NCBI GenBank assembly: GCA_006218035.1
Contig: VBWC01000003.1
Span: 243,251 to 307,250 of the forward strand
Source of the DNA: Gammaproteobacteria bacterium
GTDB lineage: Bacteria > Pseudomonadota > Gammaproteobacteria > VBWC01
Direction of reading: 5' to 3'
Length of the DNA: 64,000 bases
The position numbers were made by a program, and so were the translations under genes. Below the pieces are notes generated by a model. That model was not told the origin of the DNA, ran no database searches, and was given only the letters and a program-made list of their open reading frames with translations. Positions 17,239 to 27,157 of this stretch are shown in pieces; within the stretch, counting starts at the first letter, position 1, and each line of letters opens with the position of its first letter.

Positions 17239-18456
17239 GTGAATTCGGTAACACAACATCCCGAGCGTGTGCTGTCGGGCATGCGGCCGACGGGACAACT
17301 GCATCTTGGCCATTTGCACGGCGTGCTGAAGAACTGGTTACGCTTGCAACAGCAATACCGGTGTTTCTTTTTCGTTGCCGACTGGCACGCCCTGACCACC
17401 GATTATGAGAATACCGCCGGCATCGCCAATAACGTCTGGGACATGGTAATCGACTGGCTGTCCGTTGGTATCAACCCCGGTGCGGCGACCTTGTTCATTC
17501 AGTCGCGTGTGCCCGAGCATGCCGAGTTGCACCTGTTGCTGTCGATGGTAACGCCGCTCGGCTGGCTGGAGCGGGTGCCGTCGTACAAGGACCAGCAGGA
17601 AAAGCTCAGGGAAAAGGATCTTGGCACCTATGGATTTCTCGGCTATCCGTTGTTGCAAAGCGCCGACATCCTGATCTACAAGGCGACGCAGGTGCCGGTG
17701 GGCGAGGACCAGGTCGCTCATATTGAACTGACGCGCGAGGTCGCGCGCCGCTTCAACTATCTGTACGGGCGCGAGCCGGACTTCGAAGACAAGGCGGCGC
17801 AGTCCGTGAAGAAGCTCGGCAAGAAAAATGCAAAACTTTATAACGAACTACGCCGGAAATATCAGGAGCAAGGTGACCACGACTCGCTGGCGACGGCGCG
17901 GGCGCTGCTTGGCTCGACGCAAAATCTGACACTAGGCGATCGGGAGCGGTTGTACGGCTATCTCGAAGGCATCGGCAGGATCATTCTGCCGGAGCCGCAG
18001 GCGCTGCTCACGCCAACACCGAAGATGCCGGGGCTGGACGGGCAGAAGATGTCGAAATCGTATGGCAACACAATCAGTCTGCGCGAGGCCCCGGAAGAGG
18101 TCGAACGTAAACTCAAGACCATGCCGACCGATCCGGCGCGCGTGCGTCGGGCCGATCCCGGCGATCCGGACAAATGCCCGGTGTGGCCGTTACATCAGGT
18201 GTACTCGAGTGAAGCCGTCAAGACCTGGGTCCGTGAAGGCTGCCGGAGCGCCGGGATCGGCTGTCTGGAATGCAAGCAGCCGCTGGTGGACGCGATTCTG
18301 ACCGAGCAGAAGCCGATTCGGGAAAAAGCGCGGGAATTTATCGAGAATCCCAATCTGGTAAGGAATATAATCAGCGAAGGCTGCGACAAGGCGCGGGATG
18401 AGTGCCGCAAGACCCTCGATGAGGTGCGACAGGCCATGGGAATCGCGTACCGCTAA
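17239..18456 (+). CDS. trpS: Tryptophanyl-tRNA synthetase
   Basis: Class I synthetase that charges tRNA-Trp. I chose the GTG at 17239 because GGAGGGGG (17226-17233) lies 5 bases upstream; the GTG at 17224 would precede that site. The 405 residues carry the class I signatures HLGHLHG and KMSKS (GQKMSKSYGN, about 270-279). It is longer than the 334-residue E. coli enzyme because of an extra segment in the middle (KKLGKKNAKLYNEL through LGSTQNLTL), a feature of one proteobacterial TrpRS subgroup. It leads into scpA-scpB. Confidence 0.95.
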   Translation: MNSVTQHPERVLSGMRPTGQLHLGHLHGVLKNWLRLQQQYRCFFFVADWHALTTDYENTAGIANNVWDMVIDWLSVGINPGAATLFIQSRVPEHAELHLLLSMVTPLGWLERVPSYKDQQEKLREKDLGTYGFLGYPLLQSADILIYKATQVPVGEDQVAHIELTREVARRFNYLYGREPDFEDKAAQSVKKLGKKNAKLYNELRRKYQEQGDHDSLATARALLGSTQNLTLGDRERLYGYLEGIGRIILPEPQALLTPTPKMPGLDGQKMSKSYGNTISLREAPEEVERKLKTMPTDPARVRRADPGDPDKCPVWPLHQVYSSEAVKTWVREGCRSAGIGCLECKQPLVDAILTEQKPIREKAREFIENPNLVRNIISEGCDKARDECRKTLDEVRQAMGIAYR

Positions 18457-18479
18457 GCAGAAAGGCGTTTAGAGAGTAT

Positions 18480-19313
18480 ATGTCGGGACCGGACACAGTA
18501 GTACCTTTCGCCAGGCCGCCGGAAGCGCCGTTGGCTATGGTGCGTGGCTCGCCATTTACCGAGCTGCCGCATGACCTGTATATCCCGCCGGATGCACTGG
18601 AGGTATTTCTCGAGGCGTTCGAGGGGCCGCTCGATCTGCTGCTGTATCTGATCAAGCGCCAGAACCTGGACATTCTGGATATTCCGATCGCCGAGATCAC
18701 CGCGCAGTACGTCGAGTACATCGAGGTGATGAAGTTGATGAAACTCGAACTCGCCGCCGACTATTTGCTGATGGCGGCGATGCTCGCCGAGATCAAGTCG
18801 CGCATGTTGCTGCCGCGCCCGGTGGAGGAGGAGGACGAGGATGATCCCCGCGCCGAGCTGATTCGGCGGTTGCAGGAGTACGAGCGGTTCAAAAAGGCGG
18901 CCGAGGACTTCGACACGCTGCCGCGTATCGGACGGGACACGTATACGGTGTCCATCGAACCCCCGGAAAATCGCGTTGTGCGGCTGCCGCCGCAGGTCAA
19001 TCTCCAGGATATGCTGGAAGCGCTGCGCGATGTCCTGCATCGCGCCGAGATGTACGCGCATCATCATATCCGGCTGGAGCCGTTGTCGGTGCGTGAACGC
19101 ATGACCCATATTCTCGATATAGTCCGCGAGGAAAAATTCCGTGACTTCACCAGCTTCTTCAAGCCCGAGGAGGGCAAGCTCGGCGTAGTCGTCACGTTAC
19201 TCGCGATACTGGAGTTGTTGAAGGAAGCATTGATCGACATCGTACAGAGCGAGCCGTTTGCCCCTATCTATCTGAAAGCCCCCGAGAAAGCTCATGAACC
19301 GACAGAGACTTAA
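18480..19313 (+). CDS. scpA: Segregation and condensation protein A
   Basis: Kleisin subunit of the SMC-ScpAB condensin, which links SMC heads for chromosome compaction. The 277-residue protein has the kleisin N-terminal signature FEGPLDLLLYLIKRQNLDILDIPIAEITAQY split over residues 48-78 and the acidic linker EEEDEDDP. The C-terminal winged-helix segment (VVVTLLAILELLKEALI) is also present. It overlaps scpB by 20 bases. Confidence 0.94.
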   Translation: MSGPDTVVPFARPPEAPLAMVRGSPFTELPHDLYIPPDALEVFLEAFEGPLDLLLYLIKRQNLDILDIPIAEITAQYVEYIEVMKLMKLELAADYLLMAAMLAEIKSRMLLPRPVEEEDEDDPRAELIRRLQEYERFKKAAEDFDTLPRIGRDTYTVSIEPPENRVVRLPPQVNLQDMLEALRDVLHRAEMYAHHHIRLEPLSVRERMTHILDIVREEKFRDFTSFFKPEEGKLGVVVTLLAILELLKEALIDIVQSEPFAPIYLKAPEKAHEPTET

Positions 19314-20028
19314 ACCGATTGTGGAGGCGGCACTGCTGGCCGCCGGTGCGCCGCTGCCGGTCGACAACCTGCTACGCCTGTTCAGCGATGATGAGCGACC
19401 GGAGCCGGGCGAGATCGAGGCCGTGTTGACGGAGATCGGAACGGATTGTGCCGGGCGCGGTTTCGAGCTGGTGCAGGTCAGCAGCGGTTACCGGTTCCAG
19501 GTGCGCCAGGAACTGGCGCCGTGGATATCCCGTTTATGGGAGGAACGACCGACACGTTATTCCCGCGCGCTGCTCGAAACGCTTGCGCTGATCGCCTACC
19601 GGCAGCCAACGACGCGTGCGGAGATCGAGGATATCCGCGGCGTCAGCGTCAGCTCGACCATCATGAAGACCTTGCTGGAACGTGAATGGATACGCGTCGT
19701 CGGGCATCGTGACGTGCCCGGGCGCCCGGCACTGTACGGCACGACGCGCAATATGCTGGACCATTTCAATTTGAAGAGCCTTGATGAGCTGCCGCCGCTC
19801 GGCGAACTCATGGACCTCGACAAGGCGCACGCGCGCTTGCAACGGGACGACGGCGCCGACCTGGGTGACGACGGTCCGCAGCTGTCCCTGGCGACCGCGG
19901 CGGTTTCCGACCTGGCGCAGGACGCGACGGCGGAGGATGCGTTTGCCGAGGAATCGGACGACCTGCCGTTGCGGGACGAACATGCCGCTGATCAGCCCGC
20001 CAGCGATCGCGTAACGGTCATCCACTGA
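19294..20028 (+). CDS. scpB: Segregation and condensation protein B
   Basis: Winged-helix dimer that binds ScpA in the SMC condensin. The 244 residues start [21 protein letters not shown] and include [42 protein letters not shown] and GRPALYGTT, all typical. An acidic C-terminal tail (about residues 190-240) is disordered-looking and longer than in short homologues. It overlaps scpA and is 2 bases from rluB, so the three are probably cotranslated. Confidence 0.94.
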   Translation: MNRQRLKPIVEAALLAAGAPLPVDNLLRLFSDDERPEPGEIEAVLTEIGTDCAGRGFELVQVSSGYRFQVRQELAPWISRLWEERPTRYSRALLETLALIAYRQPTTRAEIEDIRGVSVSSTIMKTLLEREWIRVVGHRDVPGRPALYGTTRNMLDHFNLKSLDELPPLGELMDLDKAHARLQRDDGADLGDDGPQLSLATAAVSDLAQDATAEDAFAEESDDLPLRDEHAADQPASDRVTVIH

Positions 20029-20030
20029 AG

Positions 20031-20870
20031 TTGGCAGCAATCCCGGAACGTTTGCAAAAGGTCCTGGCCCGCGCGGGCTATGGGTCGCGGCGCGAAATCG
20101 AGCGTCTGATCGAGGCCGGCCGGCTCGAGGTCAACGGGCGTGTCGCCACGCTCGGTGAGTCGGTCACGCCGGCTGACGAAATAGCCCTGGACGGAAAGCG
20201 TCTCCCGGTATCCGTCGACCGGGACGCGCCGCGTCGTGTCCTGATCTATCACAAGCCCGAAGGCGAGATCTGCACCCGCTCGGATCCCGAAGGGCGCCAG
20301 ACGGTGTTTGAGCGGCTGCCGAAGCTGCGCACCAGCCGCTGGATATCGATCGGCCGCCTGGATATCAACAGCGCGGGCTTGCTGTTGTTGACGACCGACG
20401 GTGAACTCGCCCATCGGCTGATGCACCCCTCGACCGGGATCGAACGGGAGTACGCCGTCAGAGTTCTCGGCACGGTGACCGACGAGCAGCTGACCCGGCT
20501 GCGCGAGGGCGTCGAACTCGAGGACGGGCCGGCCCGTTTTATCGATATCGCCGATGCCGGTGGCCAGGGCGCGAACCGGTGGTATCACGTCATTATTGCC
20601 GAGGGCCGGCATCGCGAGGTCCGCCGCCTGTGGGAGTCGCAGGATCTGACCGTCAGCCGCCTGATCCGGGTTCGCTACGGCCCGGTCAGCCTGCCGCGTG
20701 GATTGCGGCCGGGAAAATGGGCCGAGCTGGACGAGGACCAACTAAGCGCGTTGTGTATTGCCGCCGGTCTCGTCAAACCGCCGGAAAAGGCGCCGGCCAA
20801 ACGGCAACGCAAAACGGCCGGTCAACGTGGCGCTGGCGCCAGGCGCAAGCCCCGCACGAAATCGCGTTAG
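20031..20870 (+). CDS. rluB: 23S rRNA pseudouridine(2605) synthase
   Basis: RsuA-family pseudouridine synthase acting on 23S rRNA U2605. It uses a TTG start 2 bases after scpB; homologues begin at the same point ([21 protein letters not shown]). It has an S4 domain (residues 5-62), the catalytic Asp in [17 protein letters not shown], and a basic C-terminal tail ([19 protein letters not shown]) that may aid RNA binding. The length, 279, is near that of the E. coli protein. The scpA-scpB-rluB order is widely conserved. Confidence 0.93.
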   Translation: MAAIPERLQKVLARAGYGSRREIERLIEAGRLEVNGRVATLGESVTPADEIALDGKRLPVSVDRDAPRRVLIYHKPEGEICTRSDPEGRQTVFERLPKLRTSRWISIGRLDINSAGLLLLTTDGELAHRLMHPSTGIEREYAVRVLGTVTDEQLTRLREGVELEDGPARFIDIADAGGQGANRWYHVIIAEGRHREVRRLWESQDLTVSRLIRVRYGPVSLPRGLRPGKWAELDEDQLSALCIAAGLVKPPEKAPAKRQRKTAGQRGAGARRKPRTKSR

Positions 20871-20871
20871 C

Positions 20872-21549
20872 ATGCAGCTGATTACCGTGTTCGACAAGCT
20901 GCTCGCACAGCATGGGCCGCAGCACTGGTGGCCGGCCGAGTCGCTGTTCGAGGTGATGGTCGGCGCGATTCTGACGCAGAACACGGCATGGTCGAATGTC
21001 GAGAAGGCGATCGCGAATCTGAAGCGAGCCGGAAAATTATCCGCGCGCGACATTGTCGCGACGCCGCAGGCGGAACTCGCGGAGTTATTGACGCCGTCGG
21101 GTTACTTCAATATCAAGGCGCAGAGACTCCGGCAGTTCTGCGAATGGTTGCTGGAGAACGGCGGATACGCGCGACTGGCGCAGCGCGAAACAGCGCAGCT
21201 GCGTCGCGAGCTGTTGTCGGTACACGGCATCGGGCACGAGACGGCCGATGACATTCTGCTTTACGCATACGCACGTCCGGTGTTTGTTATCGACGCCTAT
21301 ACGCGCCGCCTGTTTGCGCGTCTCGGGCTGGTCGCAGGTGATGAGCCGTATGAGGCCGTGCGCGAATTCTTCGAAGCGACGCTGGCCGGCGAGAGCCCGG
21401 CGCGCGACGACGATATGACCGGGTTGTTCAACGAGTATCATGCACTGATTGTCGCCCATGCCAAGCATGTCTGCCGGAAGAATCCCGCCTGTGATCGTTG
21501 CTGTCTGCGAGCGGATTGCCCGTCGCGTCAGCAATCATCCGCCGCCTGA
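20872..21549 (+). CDS. Endonuclease III-related HhH-GPD base-excision protein
   Basis: DNA-repair glycosylase of the HhH-GPD superfamily with a C-terminal iron-sulfur loop. I place the start at ATG 20872, directly after the rluB stop, although the frame is open upstream. The 225 residues show EVMVGAILTQNTAWSNVEKAI, the hairpin LLSVHGIGHETADDILLYA and the catalytic Asp in VIDAYTRRLFARLGL. The position of the lyase Lys in E. coli Nth is Glu here (GIGHETAD), so it may be a monofunctional glycosylase. The cluster cysteines are spaced C-X5-C-X2-C-X5-C rather than C-X6 in the first gap. The substrate base is unknown. Confidence 0.85.
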   Translation: MQLITVFDKLLAQHGPQHWWPAESLFEVMVGAILTQNTAWSNVEKAIANLKRAGKLSARDIVATPQAELAELLTPSGYFNIKAQRLRQFCEWLLENGGYARLAQRETAQLRRELLSVHGIGHETADDILLYAYARPVFVIDAYTRRLFARLGLVAGDEPYEAVREFFEATLAGESPARDDDMTGLFNEYHALIVAHAKHVCRKNPACDRCCLRADCPSRQQSSAA

Positions 21550-21591
21550 AGCGCACAACTATCTCGCTTAACTGTGATTTAATAGGCAGCC

Positions 21592-22839
21592 ATGTACAAG
21601 CCACTCGAACTGTTTGTCGGACTTCGCTATACCCGCGCCAAGCGGCGTAACCATTTCATCTCGTTTATTTCAATGATCTCGATTCTCGGTATCGTGCTGG
21701 GGGTCACGGCATTGATCACCGTGATGTCGGTAATGAACGGGTTCGAGAAAGAGATCCGTCACCGCATTCTTGGCGCCGCCGCTCACGGCACGATCGTCGG
21801 TGCCCAGGAAAGTTTGCGTGACTGGACCAGCGTGGTCGATCTGGCCGGCCGCAACGCGCATGTCACCGGCGCCGCGCCGTACGTTGACGGGGAAGGCATG
21901 CTGACCAGCGGATCGCAGGTGCGTGGCACACTGGTTCGCGGCATTCTGCCTGCCGAGGAACCGAAGGTCTCCGAATTTGGCAATCATATGGTGGTCGGTC
22001 GTCTGGCGGATCTGGAATCCGGCGAGTACCGGATCATTCTCGGTATCGAACTGGCGCGTAAACTCGGCGTGCTGGTCAGCGACAAGGTGACACTGGTTAC
22101 GCCACGCGCGACGATGACGCCGGTCGGCATGATCCCGCGCCTCAAGCGCTTCACCGTGGTAGGCGTATTTGATATGGGCATGTATGAATATGACAGCGCG
22201 CTGGCGCTGTTACACATGGATGATGCTGCCAGGCTGTTCGAATTGGATGGCGGCGTCAGCGGCGTGCGTCTGAAACTGGACGATCTGTTTCTGGCGCCGC
22301 GTGTGACGCGCGAACTCGCGGCCGAATTTCCCGGGGCGTTCCGGGTGAGTGACTGGACGCAACAACACGTCAACTATTTTCGCGCGGTCAAAACCGAGAA
22401 GCGCGTGATGTTTATCATATTGTTGCTGATCGTATCCGTGGCGGCGTTCAATATCGTATCGACGCTGGTCATGCTGGTGACAGACAAGGAAAGCGATATC
22501 GCGGTATTGCGCACACTGGGCGCGAGCCCGGCCAGCATCATGATGATTTTCATCATACAGGGGACGGTCGTCGGGTTGATCGGCACGGCGCTGGGTGTGG
22601 CCGGCGGCGTGACGCTGGCACTGAACGTCGAGACGCTGGTCCCGGCCATCGAAAAATTCTTCAGCGTAAGTTTCTTTCCGGCCGACGTGTACTACATCAG
22701 CGAGATACCGTCCGATATGCATCGCGCCGACGTCGTTACCATCGCCGTGGTGTCGTTCTTGCTGACGGTACTCGCGACCATTTATCCGGCGTGGCGCGCC
22801 GCCAGAATTGAACCGGCCGAGGCGTTGCGTTATGAGTGA
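21592..22839 (+). CDS. lolC: LolC/LolE-family lipoprotein-releasing permease
   Basis: Inner-membrane permease of the LolCDE complex, which releases mature lipoproteins to LolA for transport to the outer membrane. The 415 residues show an N-terminal cytoplasmic/TM start ([24 protein letters not shown]), a large periplasmic domain (about 45-265) and three C-terminal helices of the FtsX type. Only one LolC/E gene is present; a single permease may form the complex with LolD, as in LolF-type systems, or a second gene may lie elsewhere. Its stop overlaps the lolD start. Confidence 0.92.
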   Translation: MYKPLELFVGLRYTRAKRRNHFISFISMISILGIVLGVTALITVMSVMNGFEKEIRHRILGAAAHGTIVGAQESLRDWTSVVDLAGRNAHVTGAAPYVDGEGMLTSGSQVRGTLVRGILPAEEPKVSEFGNHMVVGRLADLESGEYRIILGIELARKLGVLVSDKVTLVTPRATMTPVGMIPRLKRFTVVGVFDMGMYEYDSALALLHMDDAARLFELDGGVSGVRLKLDDLFLAPRVTRELAAEFPGAFRVSDWTQQHVNYFRAVKTEKRVMFIILLLIVSVAAFNIVSTLVMLVTDKESDIAVLRTLGASPASIMMIFIIQGTVVGLIGTALGVAGGVTLALNVETLVPAIEKFFSVSFFPADVYYISEIPSDMHRADVVTIAVVSFLLTVLATIYPAWRAARIEPAEALRYE

Positions 22840-23533
22840 GCAGGCGAACCAGACAGTGCTTTGTTGTCGCGGGGTGAGCAAACGCTTCAGTGAAGGCGGA
22901 CTGAACGTGGATGTTCTGAAATCCATTGATCTGTCCGTCATGCCGGGCGAGCGGCTCGCGATCATGGGCAGTTCAGGGGCCGGCAAAAGTACCTTGCTCC
23001 ATCTGCTCGGCGGCCTGGAGGTGCCGAGCAGCGGTGAGGTCCTGGTCAATGGCAGGAATATGGGAACGCTCAATCCGGCAGAGCGCGGCCGATTGCGCAA
23101 TGAGGCCCTCGGCTTTGTCTACCAGTTGCACCATTTGTTGCCAGAATTTACCGCCCTGGAGAATGTCGCGATGCCGCTGCTTATTCGTGGCGTATCAACA
23201 CGGGTGGCGGCCGGCAGGGCACGCACGCTCCTGGAAAAGGTCGGCCTGGGCAAGCGCCTCAGGCACAAACCCGGTGAGCTGTCAGGTGGGGAACGGCAAC
23301 GCGCAGCCGTGGCGCGGGCGCTGGTGACCGAGCCGGCCTGTGTCCTGGCGGACGAGCCGACCGGAAATCTCGACCACCGAACCGCCGAACAGGTCTACGA
23401 GCTGATGCTTGAGCTGAACAAGGATTTTCACACGAGCTTCGTTGTTGTGACGCATGATCCGCGCCTGGCCGAGCGCATGGACAGGGTATTGATGCTGGAG
23501 GATGGCGTTTTGCGCGAGGCCCGGCCGCGTTAG
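22832..23533 (+). CDS. lolD: LolD lipoprotein-releasing ATPase
   Basis: ABC ATPase that powers lipoprotein release with the LolC/E permease. The ATG at 22832 overlaps the lolC stop by 8 bases. The 233 residues contain the Walker [15 protein letters not shown], the LolD-type Q-loop region [25 protein letters not shown], the signature [15 protein letters not shown], and the Walker [12 protein letters not shown]. The layout and length are typical. Confidence 0.95.
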   Translation: MSEQANQTVLCCRGVSKRFSEGGLNVDVLKSIDLSVMPGERLAIMGSSGAGKSTLLHLLGGLEVPSSGEVLVNGRNMGTLNPAERGRLRNEALGFVYQLHHLLPEFTALENVAMPLLIRGVSTRVAAGRARTLLEKVGLGKRLRHKPGELSGGERQRAAVARALVTEPACVLADEPTGNLDHRTAEQVYELMLELNKDFHTSFVVVTHDPRLAERMDRVLMLEDGVLREARPR

Positions 23534-23585
23534 CGGAAGACATCGTATCGCCCGGGCAGTAATAGCAGTAATAATTAACGAATCG

Positions 23586-24134
23586 TTATAACTCGCTTTT
23601 CTGCTGTAACAGTTTTCTCTGGTTGCGCGATCGGATGCGGGCCTGCCACTCCCTGACAACCCGCCAGCGCCACAAACGCCGCACGAGCACGTAACCGACC
23701 GCGGCGCTAAGGGTTCCGAGCACGAAACAGCCGAGTAGAAACGGCTGCCAGTTGGCGTGCAACCCATTGGACAGCCATTCGAACGACAATTCGAAATTGA
23801 AGTCCCGTTCGGGTTCCTGGAGTATCCACGCGCCGATCTTGTACGCCACATAGAACACCGGTGGCATCGTGATAGGATTGGTCAGCCAGACCAGACTGGC
23901 GGCGATCGGCAGATTCACGCGCACCAAAATGGCAATGGCCGCCGCCAGCACCATCTGGAACGGGATCGGTACGAACGCCGAAAACAGTCCCACGGCAAAC
24001 GCGCCGGACACCGAGCGGCGATTGAGATGCCACAGGTGAGGATCATGTAACAGGTTACCGAAAAACCTGAGATGTTTATGGTCCCGTATCTTGCCGTGAT
24101 CGGGCAGATAACGTTTAATCAATCGCTTCGACAT
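23586..24134 (-). CDS. DUF2062 membrane protein
   Basis: Small inner-membrane protein of the DUF2062 family, function unknown. The start at ATG 24134 is supported by AAGGGG a few bases upstream. The 182 residues include a polar N-terminus (SKRLIKRYLPDHGKI), the family segment GLFSAFVPIPFQMVLAAAIAI, WLTNPITMPPVFYVAYKIG and a further hydrophobic segment near the C-terminus. It points opposite to its neighbours lolD and comEC but keeps the position it has in Pseudomonas-like genomes. Confidence 0.88.
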   Translation of the reverse strand: MSKRLIKRYLPDHGKIRDHKHLRFFGNLLHDPHLWHLNRRSVSGAFAVGLFSAFVPIPFQMVLAAAIAILVRVNLPIAASLVWLTNPITMPPVFYVAYKIGAWILQEPERDFNFELSFEWLSNGLHANWQPFLLGCFVLGTLSAAVGYVLVRRLWRWRVVREWQARIRSRNQRKLLQQKSEL

Positions 24135-24206
24135 AGGCCCCTTCACAGCAAAGCTCGTTTGTCGGCATCATAGTTTTATTTCAGGCGTATAAGCAATGGC
24201 CAGCCT

Positions 24207-26561
24207 ATGTGGTTAGGGACAATCGCATTTCTGACCGGAATCCTGTTGTGTCAGCAGCTGACACGGCTGCCGCCTGCGTACTGGTATCTATCCGTAATTC
24301 CACTGGCGTTGCTTGCGTACAGAGTATCGGCTATCCGGATACCCGCGTTAATCGTCGTCGGGTTTTTCTGGGCGATGTGGCGAGCGGACATTATTTTGTC
24401 GACCGGGTTGCCGATCGGGCTCGAAGGCGAGAATGTCACCGTCACCGGATGGGTTGCGTCGATTCCGGAAACAAATGACCGCGGTGTGCGATTTGACTTC
24501 GAAATCAGCCAGCTGGATTACAAGGGCGAGACTCGCCCGGCGCCAGGCCGCGTCCGCATCAGTTGGTATGACAAGGTGCCCGAGATCGATGTCGGCGATG
24601 AGTGGCAGCTGACGGTTCGCCTGAAACGACCCCATGGCTTGATGAATCCGGGCGGATTCGATTTTGAACGGTGGTTGTTCCAGAACCGCATACGCGCGAC
24701 CGGTTACGTGCGGCAGGACGGCGCGAATCGGTTGATTCAGTCGCGACTTGATCACTATCCGGTGCAGCGGGTGCGTGCGGCGATTAAGGGCGAGATGGCG
24801 CGTTTGCTTGGCGAACGTACATTTATCGGTATTCTTACGGCGCTGGCGATCGGCGACAGCGATGGCATTTCCCGATCACAATGGGAGGTTTTCAACCGCA
24901 CGTCGACCAGTCATCTGGTGGCGATATCCGGTCTGCATATCGGGCTGGTTGCCGCGTTACTTTTTTTTCTGTTGCGAAAGCTCTGGGGGTACACCGGACG
25001 TTTCGCGTTATACGTCCCGGCGCCGCGGGCGGCGGCGATCGTCGCGGCAGCCGGTGCGCTGGCGTACTCCGCACTCGCCGGATTCTCGATCCCGACGCAA
25101 CGCTCACTTATCATGATCAGTGTCGTCATGGCAGGTGTGTTCTGGCAGAAACAACAAGGTTCTTCCCGGGTTTTGGCGCTGGCGCTGCTTGCGGTACTGC
25201 TGTTTGATCCGTTGGCGGTATTGTCGGCCGGTTTCTGGTTATCGTTCGCGGCGGTGGCCGCGATGCTCTTTGCAATGGGCGGGCGCCTGTCAGCGCACGG
25301 CGCATGGTGGAAATGGGGGCGGGTGCATCTGGTGGTCGCGGTCGCCCTCGCACCGGTTCTGCTGGTCCTGTTTCAGCAAGTTGCCTGGTTATCCCCTGTC
25401 GCCAATTTCATCGCGGTACCGGTTGTCAGCCTGGTGATTGTGCCGCTGACGCTGTTGGGCGTGCTTTTTCTGCCGTTACCGGCCATCGGCGGGGCATTGT
25501 TACTGCTTGCCGAGTGGTTGTTTTCTTGGGTCTGGAAATATCTGGATTGGTTATCGGCGCCGGAGCTTGCGATCTGGTCATACCAGAGTCCGCCGTTGTG
25601 GACGCTGGTACCTGCGCTGGTAGGTGTGGTCTGGTTGCTGGCGCCGCGCGGCTGGCCGTCGCGCTGGGTCGGCGTGATATGGATGATGCCGCTGGTGATG
25701 TTGCCATCGGCACGGCCGGCAGAAGGCGAGGCCTGGTTTACATTGCTCGATGTCGGGCAGGGCCTGGCGGCGGTGGTACGGACGCGCGATCACACGCTGG
25801 TATTCGACACCGGTGCGCGGTTCAGCGACGAGTTCGATGCCGGCGCCGCGGCCGTGGTGCCGTTTTTAAAGAGTCAGGGTGTCACCGATATCGATGTGCT
25901 TGTCGTCAGCCACGGCGATAACGATCACATCGGCGGTAGCGCTGCGGTTATCGACAGTTTTAGCGTCGGACAGATCCTTACTTCTGTACCGGAGAAATTT
26001 TCTGTGGCGAGGGTGCGCAGCTGTACTGATGATCTGACATGGTCGTGGAATCGGGTGCAATTTACGATGCTGCAACCCGACGGGGTGCATTTCGACAAAG
26101 GCAACAACCGCTCCTGCGTGCTGCATGTGATGACGGCCTCCGGCGCGATTCTGCTGCCGGGCGATATTGAAAAGTCCGCAGAGCGGTGGCTGGTGAATCA
26201 CCGCGGGGCGCAGCTTAAGGCGGACATCCTAGTGGCGCCCCATCACGGCAGCAATACGTCATCAACGCAGGAATTCATTGACGCGGTTCAGCCGGGCTAT
26301 GTACTGTTTCCCGTCGGATACCGCAACCGCTACGGTTTTCCGCGTCCCAAGGTAGTGGAACGATACCGTGCAGCGGGGGCGACGTTGCTTGAATCGTCGC
26401 ACCATGGCGCGATCACCTTTCGCCTGGCCGCCGCTGAAGGCGCGGTGCTGGCCAAGACCTATCGCCAGTTCGCCAGGCGCTACTGGCACACACTGGATGA
26501 CGAACAGGTTTTAGTCCCGGGCACAAACCAGTATCATGACAGTAATGCGGAAAAGCCATGA
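24207..26561 (+). CDS. comEC: ComEC/Rec2 DNA-uptake channel
   Basis: Inner-membrane channel that passes single-stranded DNA into the cytoplasm during natural transformation. The 784-residue protein has an N-terminal hydrophobic and OB-like region (DUF4131), a Competence domain with many helices (about 215-490; SHLVAISGLHIGLVAALLF and AGFSIPTQRSLIMISVV), and a C-terminal metallo-beta-lactamase-like domain (about 510-740) with VVSHGDNDHIGGS and HHGSNTSS. All three modules are intact, so competence is plausible; other competence genes are not in view. Confidence 0.93.
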   Translation: MWLGTIAFLTGILLCQQLTRLPPAYWYLSVIPLALLAYRVSAIRIPALIVVGFFWAMWRADIILSTGLPIGLEGENVTVTGWVASIPETNDRGVRFDFEISQLDYKGETRPAPGRVRISWYDKVPEIDVGDEWQLTVRLKRPHGLMNPGGFDFERWLFQNRIRATGYVRQDGANRLIQSRLDHYPVQRVRAAIKGEMARLLGERTFIGILTALAIGDSDGISRSQWEVFNRTSTSHLVAISGLHIGLVAALLFFLLRKLWGYTGRFALYVPAPRAAAIVAAAGALAYSALAGFSIPTQRSLIMISVVMAGVFWQKQQGSSRVLALALLAVLLFDPLAVLSAGFWLSFAAVAAMLFAMGGRLSAHGAWWKWGRVHLVVAVALAPVLLVLFQQVAWLSPVANFIAVPVVSLVIVPLTLLGVLFLPLPAIGGALLLLAEWLFSWVWKYLDWLSAPELAIWSYQSPPLWTLVPALVGVVWLLAPRGWPSRWVGVIWMMPLVMLPSARPAEGEAWFTLLDVGQGLAAVVRTRDHTLVFDTGARFSDEFDAGAAAVVPFLKSQGVTDIDVLVVSHGDNDHIGGSAAVIDSFSVGQILTSVPEKFSVARVRSCTDDLTWSWNRVQFTMLQPDGVHFDKGNNRSCVLHVMTASGAILLPGDIEKSAERWLVNHRGAQLKADILVAPHHGSNTSSTQEFIDAVQPGYVLFPVGYRNRYGFPRPKVVERYRAAGATLLESSHHGAITFRLAAAEGAVLAKTYRQFARRYWHTLDDEQVLVPGTNQYHDSNAEKP

Positions 26562-26585
26562 TGTTGCAGCAAGGAGCGGATAAAG

Positions 26586-27157
26586 GTGCTTGAATTGATC
26601 GAATCCGGCGGTTGGTTGATGGTGCCGATCATCCTCTGTTCTATTATTGCGCTGGCGATTATCGTCGAGCGCTTCTGGGCGTTGCAGCGATCACGGATTT
26701 GTCCGCGAAATCTGGTCAATCAGATATGGCAATGGGCGCGCGGCGGGGGGGGCTGGTCAATCTGCGTCATGACCGCGCTATCATGAAGGAGGCTATCGAA
26801 GAGACCGGGCGCCAGGTCGTCATGGAACTGGAGCGTTATTTGAACACCCTCGGGACCATCGCATCGGTTTCCCCGTTACTCGGATTACTGGGCACCGTGT
26901 TCGGCATGATCCAGGTGTTCACCAGCCTGTCGACTGGGGGTGCCGGCAATCCCGGCGCGCTGGCGGGCGGCATTTCGCAAGCGCTGATTACGACGGCCGC
27001 AGGACTTTCCGTGGCGATTCCGAGTTTGATGTTCTACCGCTACTTCCGCGGCAGGGTCGACGAACTGGTATGTACGATGGAGGCGGAGTCATTGAAAATG
27101 GTCGAGGTGCTTCAGGGCGAGCGTGAGCGCGATCCAGGCGGGGACGGGAGACAGTGA
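26586..27157 (+). pseudogene. exbB: exbB/tolQ-like proton channel gene, frameshifted and shortened
   Basis: MotA/TolQ/ExbB-family inner-membrane proton channel gene in two frames. Bases 26586-26750 encode the N-terminus (LELIESGGWLMVPIILCSII, first helix, then NLVNQIWQWARGGG); the rest (GLVNLRHDRAIMKEAIEETG, the two C-terminal helices) is in the -1 frame from about 26750. The switch falls at a run of eight G (26745-26752); one extra G would restore a 190-residue frame. The cytoplasmic loop is also some 20 residues shorter than in homologues, so one deletion not divisible by three could explain both. It could be a true mutation, a homopolymer error or slippage. The start is a GTG with AAGGAG upstream. 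It overlaps exbD. Confidence 0.8.

Noticed and set aside
23576-23588. A 13-base palindrome TAACGA-A-TCGTTA between lolD and the DUF2062 gene
   Set aside because: It overlaps the DUF2062 stop and is not near a promoter; it is A+T-rich and short enough to occur by chance.
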